Origin: Thiomicrospira sp. XS5
Lineage (GTDB): Bacteria; Pseudomonadota; Gammaproteobacteria; Thiomicrospirales; Thiomicrospiraceae
Length of the DNA stretch: 64,000 nt
Direction of reading: 5' to 3'
NCBI RefSeq assembly: GCF_001507555.1
Contig: NZ_LQBO01000001.1
Coordinates: 1,178,001 to 1,242,000 of the forward strand
The notes below the pieces were generated by a model. That model had not been told where the DNA came from. It ran no database searches and saw nothing but the letters and a program-made list of their open reading frames with translations. Below, in pieces: positions 1-9,125 of the stretch. Position 1 is the stretch's first letter; each line of letters starts with the position of its first letter. Made by a program: the position numbers and the translations under genes.

Positions 1-204
1 GGCGTTAGCCAGGTTCAGAATGGCAGTGCGGCGCAAAAAGCGGGTATTATGCCGGGTGATATTCTGGTCACGGTGAACTTCAAACCGATCAAATCGGCGG
101 ATGATTTGAACAAAATCATCGGTGCGGCTCCGAAGGGGCGTTCGATTCCGGTTCGGATTATTCGTGGAAATCGTTCGATTTTCCTACCGTTGATGTTGTC
201 TTGA
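1..204 (+). CDS. C-terminal end of a DegP/MucD-type periplasmic serine protease (partial)
   Basis: Reading from the first base gives 67 residues ending at a TGA. They form the second half of a PDZ domain: a GSAAQKAGIMPGDIL segment typical of the DegP/DegQ/MucD family, followed by the last strands. The protease domain lies upstream of the window. Proteins of this family degrade or refold misfolded envelope proteins in the periplasm. The next genes (lepA, lepB, rnc, era, recO, pdxJ) follow mucD in the same order in Pseudomonas, so MucD is the most likely identity. The exact subfamily cannot be decided from the PDZ remnant alone. Confidence 0.8.
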   Translation, partial: GVSQVQNGSAAQKAGIMPGDILVTVNFKPIKSADDLNKIIGAAPKGRSIPVRIIRGNRSIFLPLMLS

Positions 205-310
205 ATGGTAGAAAGGTAACTAAATCGGATAAACGAGTGAGATTTGAGACAAATTAGCGTAAAATACGCGAAATATTTGTTATCAAACGATTTAATGCCT
301 TGATATCGAA

Positions 311-348
311 AAGGGTGGCTAGCGTTATGCAACTAGACACCCTTTTTT
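311..348 (+). terminator. Rho-independent terminator after the protease gene
   Basis: Arms at 311-322 and 333-344 pair over 12 bases with one mismatch around a 10-base loop, followed by a run of T. It separates the protease gene from lepA. Confidence 0.8.
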
Positions 349-416
349 ATTATGTTGGACGGATTTTGAAGTCGTTTGGTTGAAACTCGTTTTATATCGT
401 TTTATTTGAGGCGTAG

Positions 417-2222
417 ATGTCAAACCAGCTTGATCATATTCGTAACTTTTCCATTATCGCGCACATCGACCACGGAAAGTCGACCATTGCCGACCGTTTT
501 ATTCAGCTCTGCGGCGGCCTCACCGAGCGGGAAATGGACGCCCAGGTGTTGGATTCCATGGACTTGGAGCGGGAAAGAGGCATTACGATCAAGGCGCAAA
601 GTGTGACGCTGCACTATCAAGCCGATGATGGCCAAACTTACCAATTGAATTTTATCGACACACCTGGGCACGTGGATTTCTCCTATGAAGTGTCGCGTTC
701 TTTAGCGGCGTGCGAAGGCGCATTGCTGGTTGTGGATGCGTCCCAGGGGGTGGAAGCGCAGACAGTGGCCAACTGTTACACGGCCATTGAGCAGGGGCTG
801 GAAGTGCTACCGGTGTTGAATAAAATCGATTTGCCGGCGGCCGAGCCGGAGCGTGTTGTCGATGAGATTGAAGAGATTATCGGAATCGAAGCGCATGAAG
901 CGGTTCAAGCCAGTGCGAAATCCGGCATTGGTGTCAAAGAAACGCTGGAAGAAATCGTGCATAAAATCCCCGCACCGGAAGGGAATCCGGATGGAGATCT
1001 AAAAGCCTTGATTATTGATTCCTGGTTCGATAATTACTTGGGGGTGGTCTCTTTAGTGCGCGTGATTGACGGTAAGATTGGTAAAAAGACCAAAATGAAA
1101 ATCGTCTCCACGAAGGAAGAGTATCAAGTCGATGATGTGGGGATTTTTACGCCGAAACGGACACCGCGTGATTCTCTCGCCGCCGGTGAGGTCGGGTATG
1201 TCATTGCCGGTATTAAGGACATTGACGGTGCCCCAGTTGGGGACACCATTACCACCGCTGACGCGGATATTGAACCTTTACCCGGCTTTAAACCGGTTCA
1301 ACCACGTGTTTTTGCCGGGCTCTTTCCAATCAGTTCTGAAGATTTCGAAGATTTGCGTGAGGCCTTGCGAAAACTGCGTCTGAATGATGCGGCCTTGCAT
1401 TTTGAACCGGAAAGTTCCGACGCGCTGGGGTTTGGTTTCCGTTGCGGTTTCCTTGGAATGCTGCACATGGAAATTATCCAGGAGCGGCTGGAGCGTGAAT
1501 ACAATCTGGATTTAATCACAACGGCGCCGACGGTGGTTTATGAGGTTCTGACCAAAAGCGGTGAACTGTTGAGTATCGACAATCCATCGAGTTTGCCGGA
1601 TCAAAGTTTGATTGAAGAAGTTCGCGAACCGATTATTCAAGCGAATATTCTGGTGCCGGATGAGTTTGTCGGAGCGGTCATGAAGCTTTGTGTGGAAAAG
1701 CGTGGCGTGCAAAAAGACATGCAATATGTCGGGAATCAAGTCTCGATTACCTATGATTTACCGTTGAATGAAGTGGTCCTGGATTTCTTCGATCGCTTGA
1801 AGTCGACCAGTCGTGGCTATGCGTCGATGGATTATGAATTCCGCCGCTTCCAGGCGGATGACTTGGTGAAGTTGGAATTCCTGGTGAATGGCGAAAAAGT
1901 AGATGCTTTGGCGTTGATCGTACACCGTTCAACTGCCGTTCAGCGTGGCAAAGTGTTGATTGAGAAGTTACGAAAAATCATTCCGCGTCAAATGTTCGAT
2001 GTCGCCATTCAGGCGGCGATTGGTGCTAAAATCATCGGCCGAACCAACGTGAAAGCACTTCGCAAGAACGTAACCGCCAAGTGTTACGGCGGGGATGTGT
2101 CGCGTAAGAAAAAATTGCTCCAAAAACAAAAAGAAGGGAAAAAACGCATGAAGTCCATCGGCAGTGTTGAGTTGCCGCAGGAAGCGTTTTTAGCCGTCTT
2201 GAATACATCCGAAGAGAACTGA
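417..2222 (+). CDS. lepA: Elongation factor 4 (LepA), ribosome back-translocating GTPase
   Basis: The 601-residue protein has the usual LepA length. A GTPase domain opens with the P-loop AHIDHGKST (residues 15-23) and the G3 motif DTPGH, followed by NKID. EF-G-like domains and the LepA-specific C-terminal domain ([24 protein letters not shown]) come after. LepA binds the ribosome and aids translation under ionic or cold stress. The ATG follows a short GAG-containing leader. lepB begins 12 bases downstream, so the two are probably co-transcribed. Identity is secure. Confidence 0.97.
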   Translation: MSNQLDHIRNFSIIAHIDHGKSTIADRFIQLCGGLTEREMDAQVLDSMDLERERGITIKAQSVTLHYQADDGQTYQLNFIDTPGHVDFSYEVSRSLAACEGALLVVDASQGVEAQTVANCYTAIEQGLEVLPVLNKIDLPAAEPERVVDEIEEIIGIEAHEAVQASAKSGIGVKETLEEIVHKIPAPEGNPDGDLKALIIDSWFDNYLGVVSLVRVIDGKIGKKTKMKIVSTKEEYQVDDVGIFTPKRTPRDSLAAGEVGYVIAGIKDIDGAPVGDTITTADADIEPLPGFKPVQPRVFAGLFPISSEDFEDLREALRKLRLNDAALHFEPESSDALGFGFRCGFLGMLHMEIIQERLEREYNLDLITTAPTVVYEVLTKSGELLSIDNPSSLPDQSLIEEVREPIIQANILVPDEFVGAVMKLCVEKRGVQKDMQYVGNQVSITYDLPLNEVVLDFFDRLKSTSRGYASMDYEFRRFQADDLVKLEFLVNGEKVDALALIVHRSTAVQRGKVLIEKLRKIIPRQMFDVAIQAAIGAKIIGRTNVKALRKNVTAKCYGGDVSRKKKLLQKQKEGKKRMKSIGSVELPQEAFLAVLNTSEEN

Positions 2223-2234
2223 GAGAACTGAAAC

Positions 2235-3002
2235 ATGAGCTTTGAATTAATTTTGGTGATTATCACCGCCATCACCGGGGTAATCGTGTATGTGGACCGC
2301 GTGGTTTGGAAGCCGAAACGCGACCGTTCCGTGACCACAGAAAAAGAGCCGGTGCTGGTGGAGTATTCTCGCTCATTGTTTCCAGTTTTCTTGATTGTAC
2401 TGGTGTTGCGTTCTTTCGTGGTGGAACCTTTCCGCATTCCATCCGGGTCCATGTATCCAACATTGGAAATCGGCGATTTTATCGTGGTGAACAAGTTTGC
2501 TTACGGCGTGAAGTTACCGGTGACGCAAACCAAAATTTTACCGATTGGCGAGCCCGAAAGAGGCGATGTCGTGGTCTTTAAGTATCCGAAAGACCCGGAT
2601 GTGGATTATATTAAGCGCGTGATTGGTTTGCCGGGCGATGAAATTGCGTATTACGGTAAGACGCTGTACATCAATGGCAACCCGGTGAAGCAAAAGCTGT
2701 TGGGCGAATACGAAGGGACGGCATCCGGTAAGGTGATGGATGGCGCGTCTTTGTTGGAAGAGTTTTTGGAAGCACATTCGCACGACATTTTGCTGGACCC
2801 GGAAAAGAGCAGTCAAGATATGAATACCGTCGTGGTACCGGAAGGCCATTACTTTATGATGGGGGATAACCGAGATCACAGTAACGACAGTCGCTTCTGG
2901 GGCTTTGTACCGGAGAAGAACTTAAAAGGCAAGGCGTTCGCGATTTGGATGAACTGGGATGACGGTGTCCATTTTGACCGCATTGGTAAGGGAATTGAGT
3001 AA
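2235..3002 (+). CDS. lepB: Signal peptidase I (LepB)
   Basis: The 255-residue inner-membrane protein has hydrophobic segments at about residues 4-20 and 48-62. The catalytic serine is S72 in PSGSM and the general-base lysine is K127 in YIKR. The GDNRDHSNDSR box marks family S26. It removes signal peptides from exported proteins on the periplasmic face of the inner membrane. It lies between lepA and rnc, as in other gammaproteobacteria, and rnc starts one base after its stop codon. Confidence 0.97.
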   Translation: MSFELILVIITAITGVIVYVDRVVWKPKRDRSVTTEKEPVLVEYSRSLFPVFLIVLVLRSFVVEPFRIPSGSMYPTLEIGDFIVVNKFAYGVKLPVTQTKILPIGEPERGDVVVFKYPKDPDVDYIKRVIGLPGDEIAYYGKTLYINGNPVKQKLLGEYEGTASGKVMDGASLLEEFLEAHSHDILLDPEKSSQDMNTVVVPEGHYFMMGDNRDHSNDSRFWGFVPEKNLKGKAFAIWMNWDDGVHFDRIGKGIE

Positions 3003-3003
3003 G

Positions 3004-3702
3004 ATGTCAGAAGTTGAAAAGCGTGCTAAGTTAGAGCGACTTTCAAAACGGCTGGGGTACCAATACCAAAACCTTGATTTCCTGCAACGTGCCCTGACGC
3101 ACCGCAGCATGGGCGCCAAAAACAACGAGCGTTTGGAATTTCTAGGTGACAGCCTGGTTAATTTTATTATTGCCGATGCCCTGTTTCACCAGTTTCATAA
3201 AATTTCCGAAGGCGACTTGAGCCGTATTCGAGCCTTTTTGGTCAAGGGGGAAACCCTGGCGAAAATCGGCAAGGAATACCAGTTGTCAGAGTATCTGATG
3301 TTGGGGCCGGGCGAGTTGAAGAGTGGCGGTTATCGACGCGAATCGATTATTGCCGACTCCGTGGAAGCGATTATTGCCTCCGTTTATGAAGACGGCGGTT
3401 TGGAAGCCTGTCGTGATTTTGTTATGCGTTTATACCATCATCGCTTGAAAGAGCTTGACCCTTCCAAGGTCGGTAAAGACCCGAAAACGCGCTTGCAGGA
3501 ATTTTTACAATCCAATCATGAACAGTTGCCGGAGTACAGTGTGATTACGGTCAATGGTCCTGCGCATGCTCAGGAGTTCACCGTTTCCTGTTATGTTGCT
3601 AAACTGAATCGTAAATTTGAAGCCACCGCGACCAACCGCCGTAAAGCTGAGCAGATAGCGGCGGAAGAGGCGCTGGACATTCTGGAGAATGCCAATGACT
3701 GA
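3004..3702 (+). CDS. rnc: Ribonuclease III
   Basis: The start is placed at the ATG beginning MSEVEKRAK, giving 232 residues, close to the usual length. An upstream in-frame start would overlap lepB and add an atypical N-terminus. The catalytic signature NERLEFLGD is at residues 41-49. A double-stranded RNA-binding domain is in the last 70 residues (TRLQEFLQ to AEQIAAEEAL). The enzyme cleaves double-stranded RNA in rRNA processing and mRNA decay. Its 3' end overlaps era by eight bases, indicating translational coupling. Confidence 0.96.
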   Translation: MSEVEKRAKLERLSKRLGYQYQNLDFLQRALTHRSMGAKNNERLEFLGDSLVNFIIADALFHQFHKISEGDLSRIRAFLVKGETLAKIGKEYQLSEYLMLGPGELKSGGYRRESIIADSVEAIIASVYEDGGLEACRDFVMRLYHHRLKELDPSKVGKDPKTRLQEFLQSNHEQLPEYSVITVNGPAHAQEFTVSCYVAKLNRKFEATATNRRKAEQIAAEEALDILENAND

Positions 3703-4627
3703 TCAACCGACTGACGTGAGTGCCACAACCGACTATCAAGCCGGTTTTGTGGCGGTGATTGGGCGCCCGAATGTCGGGAAATCCACGATCATGAATAGCC
3801 TAATCGGGCAAAAACTCAGCATCACTTCCCCCAAACCGCAAACCACGCGTCACCGCATTCACGGTATTTTGACAAATGAGCGCTTTCAGTTGGTGTTTGT
3901 GGATACTCCGGGTATGCATTTGGGCGGGCAAAAATCGATTAACCGCTATATGAATCGCGCGGCCAACAGTGCATTTTCGGATGTGGATGTGGTGTTGTTT
4001 GTGGTGGAAGCCGGCCGCTGGACCAAGGAAGATCAGGCGGTGGCCGATAAATGCCAAAACCTGGATGTGCCGGTGGTGGTTTTGGTGAATAAGGTTGATA
4101 AGTTCAAGGACAAAACGGAACTGTTTCCGTTTTTGCAAAAAGTTGGCGAACAAGTGGATTTTGAGGCCTTGATTCCGGTTTCGGCCTATACTAAATCGGG
4201 CTTTGAGCAGGTACAGACCGAGGTTTTGAAGCACATCCCACAACAAGAAGCGATTTTTCCGGAAGACTACATTACCGACCGATCCACTCGCTTCCTCGCG
4301 ACGGAAATTGTTCGGGAAAAACTGATGCGTGCTCTGGGGGATGAAGTGCCCTACGGTGCGACCGTCGAGATCGAGCAGTTTGCCTTTAATGAAGAAGAAG
4401 GGCGTTGGCATATCAATGCGTTGATTCTGGTGGAACGTCCGGGCCAAAAACAAATTGTCATTGGCAAAAAAGGCGAACAGATCAAGCAAATGGGTATCCA
4501 GGCGCGTAAAGATTTGATGCACTTATTGGACAGTCGTGTGCACTTGGAATTGTGGGTCAAGGTCAAAGAAAACTGGTCGGATGATGATCGCGCCTTGGCC
4601 AGCTTGGGGTATACCGAAAACCCTTAA
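3695..4627 (+). CDS. era: GTPase Era, 16S rRNA maturation factor
   Basis: Two in-frame ATGs occur, at 3689 and 3695. A GGAG at 3684-3687 sits 7 bases before the second but only 1 before the first, so 3695 is chosen (310 residues). The P-loop GRPNVGKST is at residues 23-31, with the DTPG switch motif and NKVDK. A C-terminal KH domain carries IGKKGEQIKQMG. Era binds 16S rRNA during 30S assembly. Its neighbours rnc and recO are the standard ones. Confidence 0.96.
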   Translation: MTDQPTDVSATTDYQAGFVAVIGRPNVGKSTIMNSLIGQKLSITSPKPQTTRHRIHGILTNERFQLVFVDTPGMHLGGQKSINRYMNRAANSAFSDVDVVLFVVEAGRWTKEDQAVADKCQNLDVPVVVLVNKVDKFKDKTELFPFLQKVGEQVDFEALIPVSAYTKSGFEQVQTEVLKHIPQQEAIFPEDYITDRSTRFLATEIVREKLMRALGDEVPYGATVEIEQFAFNEEEGRWHINALILVERPGQKQIVIGKKGEQIKQMGIQARKDLMHLLDSRVHLELWVKVKENWSDDDRALASLGYTENP

Positions 4628-4677
4628 TCGTTTTCGCTGAAGCCTTCAGTTGGAGGATTTAAGAGCGCGAGAGCGTT

Positions 4678-5427
4678 GTGGAGGCGCGTTTGGCAAAAGA
4701 CATCGAACAACTGGCGTTTGTATTGCACCGCCGCCCTTATCGCGAAACCAGCTTGATGGTCACGTTCTTTACGCCGGATTACGGTAAGCAAAACGCCGTC
4801 ATCAAAGGGGTGCGCAGCGGCAGTAAAACCGCTCAGGCCAAGCAGGCTTGGTTACAACCGTTTCAAGGGGTGACCATTGGCTGGCGTGAACGCGCACATC
4901 GAACCTCGGATTTGATTTCTTTGCGACAGTTGGAGGCCAGCGCCGTCCGTTTTCCATTAATGGGTGAAAGCAACCTTTGCGGGTTGTATGTGAACGAATT
5001 ATTGTATCGCTTGCTTTATCCTGGACTGGAATCCGAACAGTTGTTTCAGGCGTATCAACAGACACTGTATGATTTAGCACGGGCTCATGAACGTTTTCAC
5101 CAGGCCTGGGTCTTACGACAGTTTGAGTTCGAGCTGTTGTCCGAACTCGGGGTCGCCTTTCAAACCGAAACAGATCGCTTTCATCGTCCGATTCTGGCAG
5201 GAGAAACCTATCTTTTTCATTTGGAACAAGGCTTGTTTCCGCGCTCTGATTTAAACGAACAGGAGCCATTGCAAGGGGTCTGGGTGTCGGGTGAGTGTCT
5301 GCTGAAGTTTGCCGAACGTACCTATTGCGAAAGCTGTTTGAAGGATTGGAAGCGGCTGTTCCGGTATGTCCTGTCCGCCCATTTAGGTGAAAAACCGATC
5401 CAAACCCGCGCTTTATTTCAAGATTGA
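4678..5427 (+). CDS. recO: DNA repair protein RecO
   Basis: The 249-residue protein has an N-terminal OB-fold (AFVLHRRPYRETSLMVTFFT) and the helical RecO C-terminal region ending near CLKDWKRLFRY. RecO helps load RecA on SSB-coated single strands with RecR. A GTG start at 4678 is used because no ATG lies in the usual range. A copy of the CCAGGCCTGG palindrome lies inside the gene at 5100-5109 and encodes Gln-Ala-Trp. Confidence 0.92.
   Translation: MEARLAKDIEQLAFVLHRRPYRETSLMVTFFTPDYGKQNAVIKGVRSGSKTAQAKQAWLQPFQGVTIGWRERAHRTSDLISLRQLEASAVRFPLMGESNLCGLYVNELLYRLLYPGLESEQLFQAYQQTLYDLARAHERFHQAWVLRQFEFELLSELGVAFQTETDRFHRPILAGETYLFHLEQGLFPRSDLNEQEPLQGVWVSGECLLKFAERTYCESCLKDWKRLFRYVLSAHLGEKPIQTRALFQD
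5100..5109. repeat. CCAGGCCTGG palindrome copy inside recO
   Basis: Exact 10-base copy read in frame as CAG GCC TGG (Gln-Ala-Trp). Confidence 0.85.
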
Positions 5428-5431
5428 CCCG

Positions 5432-5462
5432 GCCTGCCGAAGGTTTCGACAGGCGTTTTTTA
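5432..5462 (+). terminator. Rho-independent terminator after recO
   Basis: A ten-base arm at 5432-5441 pairs with 5445-5454 with one mismatch around a three-base loop, followed by GTTTTTT. It ends the lepA-recO run just before pdxJ. Read-through is possible because pdxJ starts only about 20 bases later. Confidence 0.7.
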
Positions 5463-5484
5463 ATGATGATTGTAAGGAACCGCT

Positions 5485-6231
5485 ATGAATCCGATTTACC
5501 TGGGATTGAATATTGACCATGTTGCCACCATTCGCCAAGCGCGAGGCACGCGTTATCCGGACCCGGTGAAAGCCGCTCTGGATGCCGAAATGGCCGGTGC
5601 CGACAGTATTACACTGCATTTGCGCGAAGACCGACGTCATATTCAGGATGCTGATGTTTATCGTTTGTCCGAGCTACGTCAAACCAAAGTGAATTTGGAA
5701 ATGGCGGCCACCCAGGAAATGTTGGAAATCGCTTTGAAATGTCGCCCGGAAGACGTGTGTCTGGTGCCGGAGAAGCGTGAAGAATTGACCACGGAAGGCG
5801 GGTTGGATGTGGCGTCGCAAAAGACTTGGTTGACGGATTATTGTGCACAGTTGGCCGAGAATAAAACTCGCGTGTCCTTGTTTATCGATGCCGACGAGAC
5901 GCAGATTCGCGCGGCTCAGGAAGTGGGCGCGCCAGTCATTGAATTGCATACCGGTACCTACGCTGAGTTGACGGACCCATCCGAAGTGGCGGCGGAATTG
6001 CAACGCATCCGCGAAGCCACGGAATTGGCGGTGTCTCTCGGCTTGACGGTGAATGCCGGTCACGGGTTGCACTATCATAATGTGCAGGCCATTGCCGGTA
6101 TTAAAATGATTGAAGAGTTGAATATTGGCCATGCCATTATTGCGCAAGCCATTTATTCCGGCTTGCCAGCCGCCGTTTCCGATATGAAACGTTTGATGGT
6201 GGAAGCGCGGCAGCAAGCGTATATGGTGTGA
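5485..6231 (+). CDS. pdxJ: Pyridoxine 5'-phosphate synthase PdxJ
   Basis: The 248-residue TIM-barrel protein starts with the family hallmark [17 protein letters not shown] and keeps HLREDRRHI, the [14 protein letters not shown] segments and [10 protein letters not shown]. It condenses 1-deoxyxylulose 5-phosphate with 3-amino-1-hydroxyacetone 1-phosphate to make vitamin B6. A TAAGGA ribosome site precedes the ATG. acpS follows 13 bases later, the usual pdxJ-acpS pair. Confidence 0.97.
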   Translation: MNPIYLGLNIDHVATIRQARGTRYPDPVKAALDAEMAGADSITLHLREDRRHIQDADVYRLSELRQTKVNLEMAATQEMLEIALKCRPEDVCLVPEKREELTTEGGLDVASQKTWLTDYCAQLAENKTRVSLFIDADETQIRAAQEVGAPVIELHTGTYAELTDPSEVAAELQRIREATELAVSLGLTVNAGHGLHYHNVQAIAGIKMIEELNIGHAIIAQAIYSGLPAAVSDMKRLMVEARQQAYMV

Positions 6232-6244
6232 GGCATAAACGAGC

Positions 6245-6628
6245 ATGATTGTAGGCATCGGAACCGATATTGTCGAAATTCAGCGTATTGACCGCCTTTG
6301 GCAAAAACGCGGTGAGCGCTTTGCCACGCGGGTGCTTTCCGAGGCGGAAATGTCGGAGCTTCAAGGGCATGCTCACCCCGAAAGACTACTGGCCAAGCGT
6401 TGGGCGGCGAAAGAGGCGATTGCCAAGGCCTTGGGTACCGGTTTTACGCAAGGCGTCTCGTTTGACGATATGACCATTGGGCATACGGCTTCCGGGCAAC
6501 CGGAAGTGGTGTTAAAAGGGGCGGCCCACAAAGTTGCAACGGATTTGGGGGTCACCAGTTGGTCGATCAGTTTGAGTGATGAGAATCATTATGCCGTCGC
6601 TTTTGTGGTGGCGGAAAAATCGCTTTGA
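6245..6628 (+). CDS. acpS: Holo-[acyl-carrier-protein] synthase AcpS
   Basis: The 127-residue protein shows both metal/CoA-binding motifs: GIGTDIVEI with Asp8, and RWAAKEAIAKALGTG. It transfers 4'-phosphopantetheine from CoA to acyl carrier protein. It is paired with pdxJ. The region after it carries an inverted repeat and a promoter for the flagellar genes. Confidence 0.96.
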   Translation: MIVGIGTDIVEIQRIDRLWQKRGERFATRVLSEAEMSELQGHAHPERLLAKRWAAKEAIAKALGTGFTQGVSFDDMTIGHTASGQPEVVLKGAAHKVATDLGVTSWSISLSDENHYAVAFVVAEKSL

Positions 6629-6677
6629 TTCGATTCGAAAAATTCCCTAGCGGATTGGTCTGATCGTTCGCCGATAG

Positions 6678-6713
6678 AAAGTGTGAATTCTGAGCGATAA
6701 GTGCTTACACTTT
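6678..6713. repeat. Inverted repeat AAAGTGT...ACACTTT upstream of fliO
   Basis: Seven-base arms at 6678-6684 and 6707-6713 are separated by 22 bases. The right arm overlaps the -35 box of the predicted fliO promoter, so an operator role is possible. A weak terminator for acpS is the alternative, but no T-run follows. Confidence 0.4.
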
Positions 6714-6733
6714 AACGGGTTATCCATTACAAT
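6705..6733 (+). promoter_or_regulatory. Sigma-70-type promoter before fliO
   Basis: TTACAC at 6705-6710 and TACAAT at 6728-6733 are 17 bases apart. The predicted start of transcription is at about 6740, almost on the fliO ATG at 6742. Confidence 0.5.
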
Positions 6734-6741
6734 TAACTTCC

Positions 6742-7245
6742 ATGAAGCCATTATCTTTTCAAGCGCTTAAGCTCAGTCTTAGGCCAATTCACCAGGCCTG
6801 GTCGTTTTTGATCCTGGCGCTTTTCCAATTGCCGGCGCTTGCCGCGACGGCGGAATCCCCGTCTTTGACCACTTCGCTGGAACCCAGCAATTACATCGGC
6901 CAAATTCTGATGTCGTTGTTTTTCATCCTGTTGATTATTTTTGCGGCTGCTTGGATGTTGAAGCGTTTCGGCAAAATCAACGGTGTGGCCGGTAACCAAA
7001 TGAAAGTCTTGGGCGTGATGAGCTTAGGGCAACGTGAACGGGCGGTCCTGCTGGAAGTGGGCAAGGAGCAGTTGTTGATTGGGGTAACGTCCAGTCGCGT
7101 GTCTTTGTTGCATAAACTGGAGGAGCCGATTGAGGTGGTTACGGAAAAGCCGGTTAACAGTGCGTTTGCAAAGCGCTTACAGGAGGCGATACAGCAGCGA
7201 ACCGTGTCACCGTCCTCGCCTGCAAAAGGGAAGGCCGATGATTAA
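6742..7245 (+). CDS. fliO: Flagellar biosynthesis protein FliO
   Basis: The 167-residue protein has an N-terminal hydrophobic stretch, one strong transmembrane helix ([17 protein letters not shown]) and a FliO domain ([34 protein letters not shown]). FliO helps assemble the FliP/Q/R export gate. It overlaps fliP by eight bases. No Shine-Dalgarno is visible before the ATG and a sigma-70-like -10 box ends eight bases upstream, so a leaderless message is possible. The CCAGGCCTGG palindrome lies in its 5' part at 6792-6801. Confidence 0.9.
   Translation: MKPLSFQALKLSLRPIHQAWSFLILALFQLPALAATAESPSLTTSLEPSNYIGQILMSLFFILLIIFAAAWMLKRFGKINGVAGNQMKVLGVMSLGQRERAVLLEVGKEQLLIGVTSSRVSLLHKLEEPIEVVTEKPVNSAFAKRLQEAIQQRTVSPSSPAKGKADD
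6791..6802. repeat. CCAGGCCTGG palindrome copy inside fliO
   Basis: 12-base perfect palindrome ACCAGGCCTGGT, read in frame as Gln-Ala-Trp. Confidence 0.85.
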
Positions 7246-8008
7246 ACGTTATGGCCCTTATGTCAAATGGTTGTTGGGCAGTGCCCTGATGTTATTGCCG
7301 TTGGTCGGGTGGACCGAGCCAGGCATTCCGGCGTTTACCGTGGAAACCGACGCACAGGGGAACCAGGATTACACCCTGACCATGCAGATTCTGCTGTTGA
7401 TGACCGGCTTGACGCTGCTGCCGGCGGCGTTGATTGCCATGACATCCTTTTTGCGAATTGTTGTGGTGTTGGCGTTGTTGCGACAGGCTTTGGGGACGCA
7501 AAGCACGCCGTCCAACCAGGTGTTGATTGGTTTGGCGCTGTTTCTCACCTTGTTCATTATGTCGCCGGTCTTGGATAAAATATACGATACGGCGGTCAGC
7601 CCTTACTTGGAAGAGCAAATTAAATTCAAGGAAGCCGTGGAAATCGGTGCGAAACCGTTGCATCAATTTATGATTCAGCAAACGCGTGCCGATGACCTCG
7701 GCATGTTTGCGGAAATGGCCGATGTGCAATTGACCGACCCGGAAAGCGTTCCGTTCAAGATCCTGATTCCTGCCTATATGACCAGTGAATTGAAAACCGC
7801 TTTTCAAATCGGTTTCATGATTTTCATTCCGTTTTTGATCATTGACTTGGTGGTGGCGACCCTATTGATGTCGATGGGGATGATGATGTTGTCGCCGATG
7901 ATTATTTCCTTGCCGTTTAAAATCATGCTGTTTGTGTTGATTGACGGTTGGGCGTTGATTATGGGAACCTTGGCGAATAGTTTCGTCGTAGCCGGAGGGA
8001 GTATCTGA
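7238..8008 (+). CDS. fliP: Flagellar type III export gate protein FliP
   Basis: The start is the ATG of [11 protein letters not shown] (256 residues), behind a GGGAAGG site. Longer in-frame extensions are arginine-rich out-of-phase fliO sequence. The N-terminal signal sequence (to about residue 25) and four hydrophobic helices fit FliP. Signature stretches are [20 protein letters not shown] and [15 protein letters not shown]. FliP pentamers form the core of the export gate in the flagellar basal body. The stop overlaps the fliQ start as TGATG. Confidence 0.96.
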   Translation: MIKRYGPYVKWLLGSALMLLPLVGWTEPGIPAFTVETDAQGNQDYTLTMQILLLMTGLTLLPAALIAMTSFLRIVVVLALLRQALGTQSTPSNQVLIGLALFLTLFIMSPVLDKIYDTAVSPYLEEQIKFKEAVEIGAKPLHQFMIQQTRADDLGMFAEMADVQLTDPESVPFKILIPAYMTSELKTAFQIGFMIFIPFLIIDLVVATLLMSMGMMMLSPMIISLPFKIMLFVLIDGWALIMGTLANSFVVAGGSI

Positions 8009-8277
8009 TGACACCGGAATTCGTTTTGACCATCGGGCAAAAAATGCTTGAGGTGGTGACCATGTTGGCCGCTCCTTTGTTGTTACCCGCGCTGGCGGTT
8101 GGTTTGCTAGTGGGGATGTTTCAAGCGGCCACCCAAATCAACGAAATGACCTTGAGTTTTATCCCGAAAGTCGCCATCGTCGGCGTGGTGCTGGTGGTGG
8201 CCGGCCCCTGGATGCTGACGACCCTGATTTCCTTTTCACGCGAGTTGTTCGAAAATATTCCGGCCTTTATCGGTTAA
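8008..8277 (+). CDS. fliQ: Flagellar export gate protein FliQ
   Basis: The 89-residue protein has two transmembrane helices and the family pattern GLLVGMFQAATQINEMTLSFIPK. It is part of the FliP5Q4R1 export gate. It starts on the last base of the fliP stop, and fliR follows 45 bases later. Confidence 0.96.
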   Translation: MTPEFVLTIGQKMLEVVTMLAAPLLLPALAVGLLVGMFQAATQINEMTLSFIPKVAIVGVVLVVAGPWMLTTLISFSRELFENIPAFIG

Positions 8278-8322
8278 GCCATACGGCCTTCGGGATGCCG
8301 TTCACTCCAATGGAATGCGCTG

Positions 8323-9099
8323 ATGAGCTTTAGTTACACCGAATTTTTGCAATTGATGGGCCTCTACTTTTGGCCGTTCGTGCGCATTTCCGGCATGTTG
8401 TTGATGGTGCCGTTGCTGTCGGCCTCGTATGTGCCGGTTCGGGTGCGTTTGATCCTGGCCGTGTTTATCACCCTGGCCGTCGCGCCTTCTCTGGAATTGC
8501 CCCCGCCGATAGATCCGTTCACCTGGCATGGGGTGTTGTTAATCGTGCAGCAGTTAGGGATAGGGGTGGCCATCGGGCTGATTTTCCTTGTAATTTTTCA
8601 AGCGTTTGTGGTCGCCGGCCATTTGGCGTCCATGGCGATGGGGTTGGCCATGGCCACGATGGTGGATCCGGCCACCGGTGTGAATACACCGATTATCGGC
8701 CGTTATTTCACCATTGTGGCCACTTTGATCTTTTTGTTGATGAACGGGCATGTCCTGGTCTTTAAAGCGGTGCTGAGCAGCTTTGAAATGCTGCCGATTG
8801 GGTTGCATTTCTTTACCCAGGACAGTTTGAAGTTGATTTATAACTTTGGTGGTCAAATGTTTGAATACGGGGTGGCCATCGCCTTACCGCTCGTAACGGC
8901 TTTGCTGTTGGTGAATATCGCGTTTGGCGTGGTTTCTCGCGCCGCGCCTGCGCTGAACATCTTTGCGGTTGGTTTTCCGGTGACCTTGCTAGCCGGTCTC
9001 ATTATGTTGATCTTTACGACGCCTCTATTGTTACCCAATATACAAATATTGATGAATAATGCGATTGAAACCCTCTCCAAATTGACTTTGAACCAGTAG
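8323..9099 (+). CDS. fliR: Flagellar export gate protein FliR
   Basis: The 258-residue, highly hydrophobic protein has about six membrane helices and the FliR pattern VPVRVRLILAVFITLAVAP and MGLAMATMVDPATGVNTPI. It caps the FliP/FliQ assembly and is commonly followed by flhB, as here (26 bases). Confidence 0.96.
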   Translation: MSFSYTEFLQLMGLYFWPFVRISGMLLMVPLLSASYVPVRVRLILAVFITLAVAPSLELPPPIDPFTWHGVLLIVQQLGIGVAIGLIFLVIFQAFVVAGHLASMAMGLAMATMVDPATGVNTPIIGRYFTIVATLIFLLMNGHVLVFKAVLSSFEMLPIGLHFFTQDSLKLIYNFGGQMFEYGVAIALPLVTALLLVNIAFGVVSRAAPALNIFAVGFPVTLLAGLIMLIFTTPLLLPNIQILMNNAIETLSKLTLNQ

Positions 9100-9125
9100 T
9101 TCCACTGGAAGGCTGAAACGGAATT

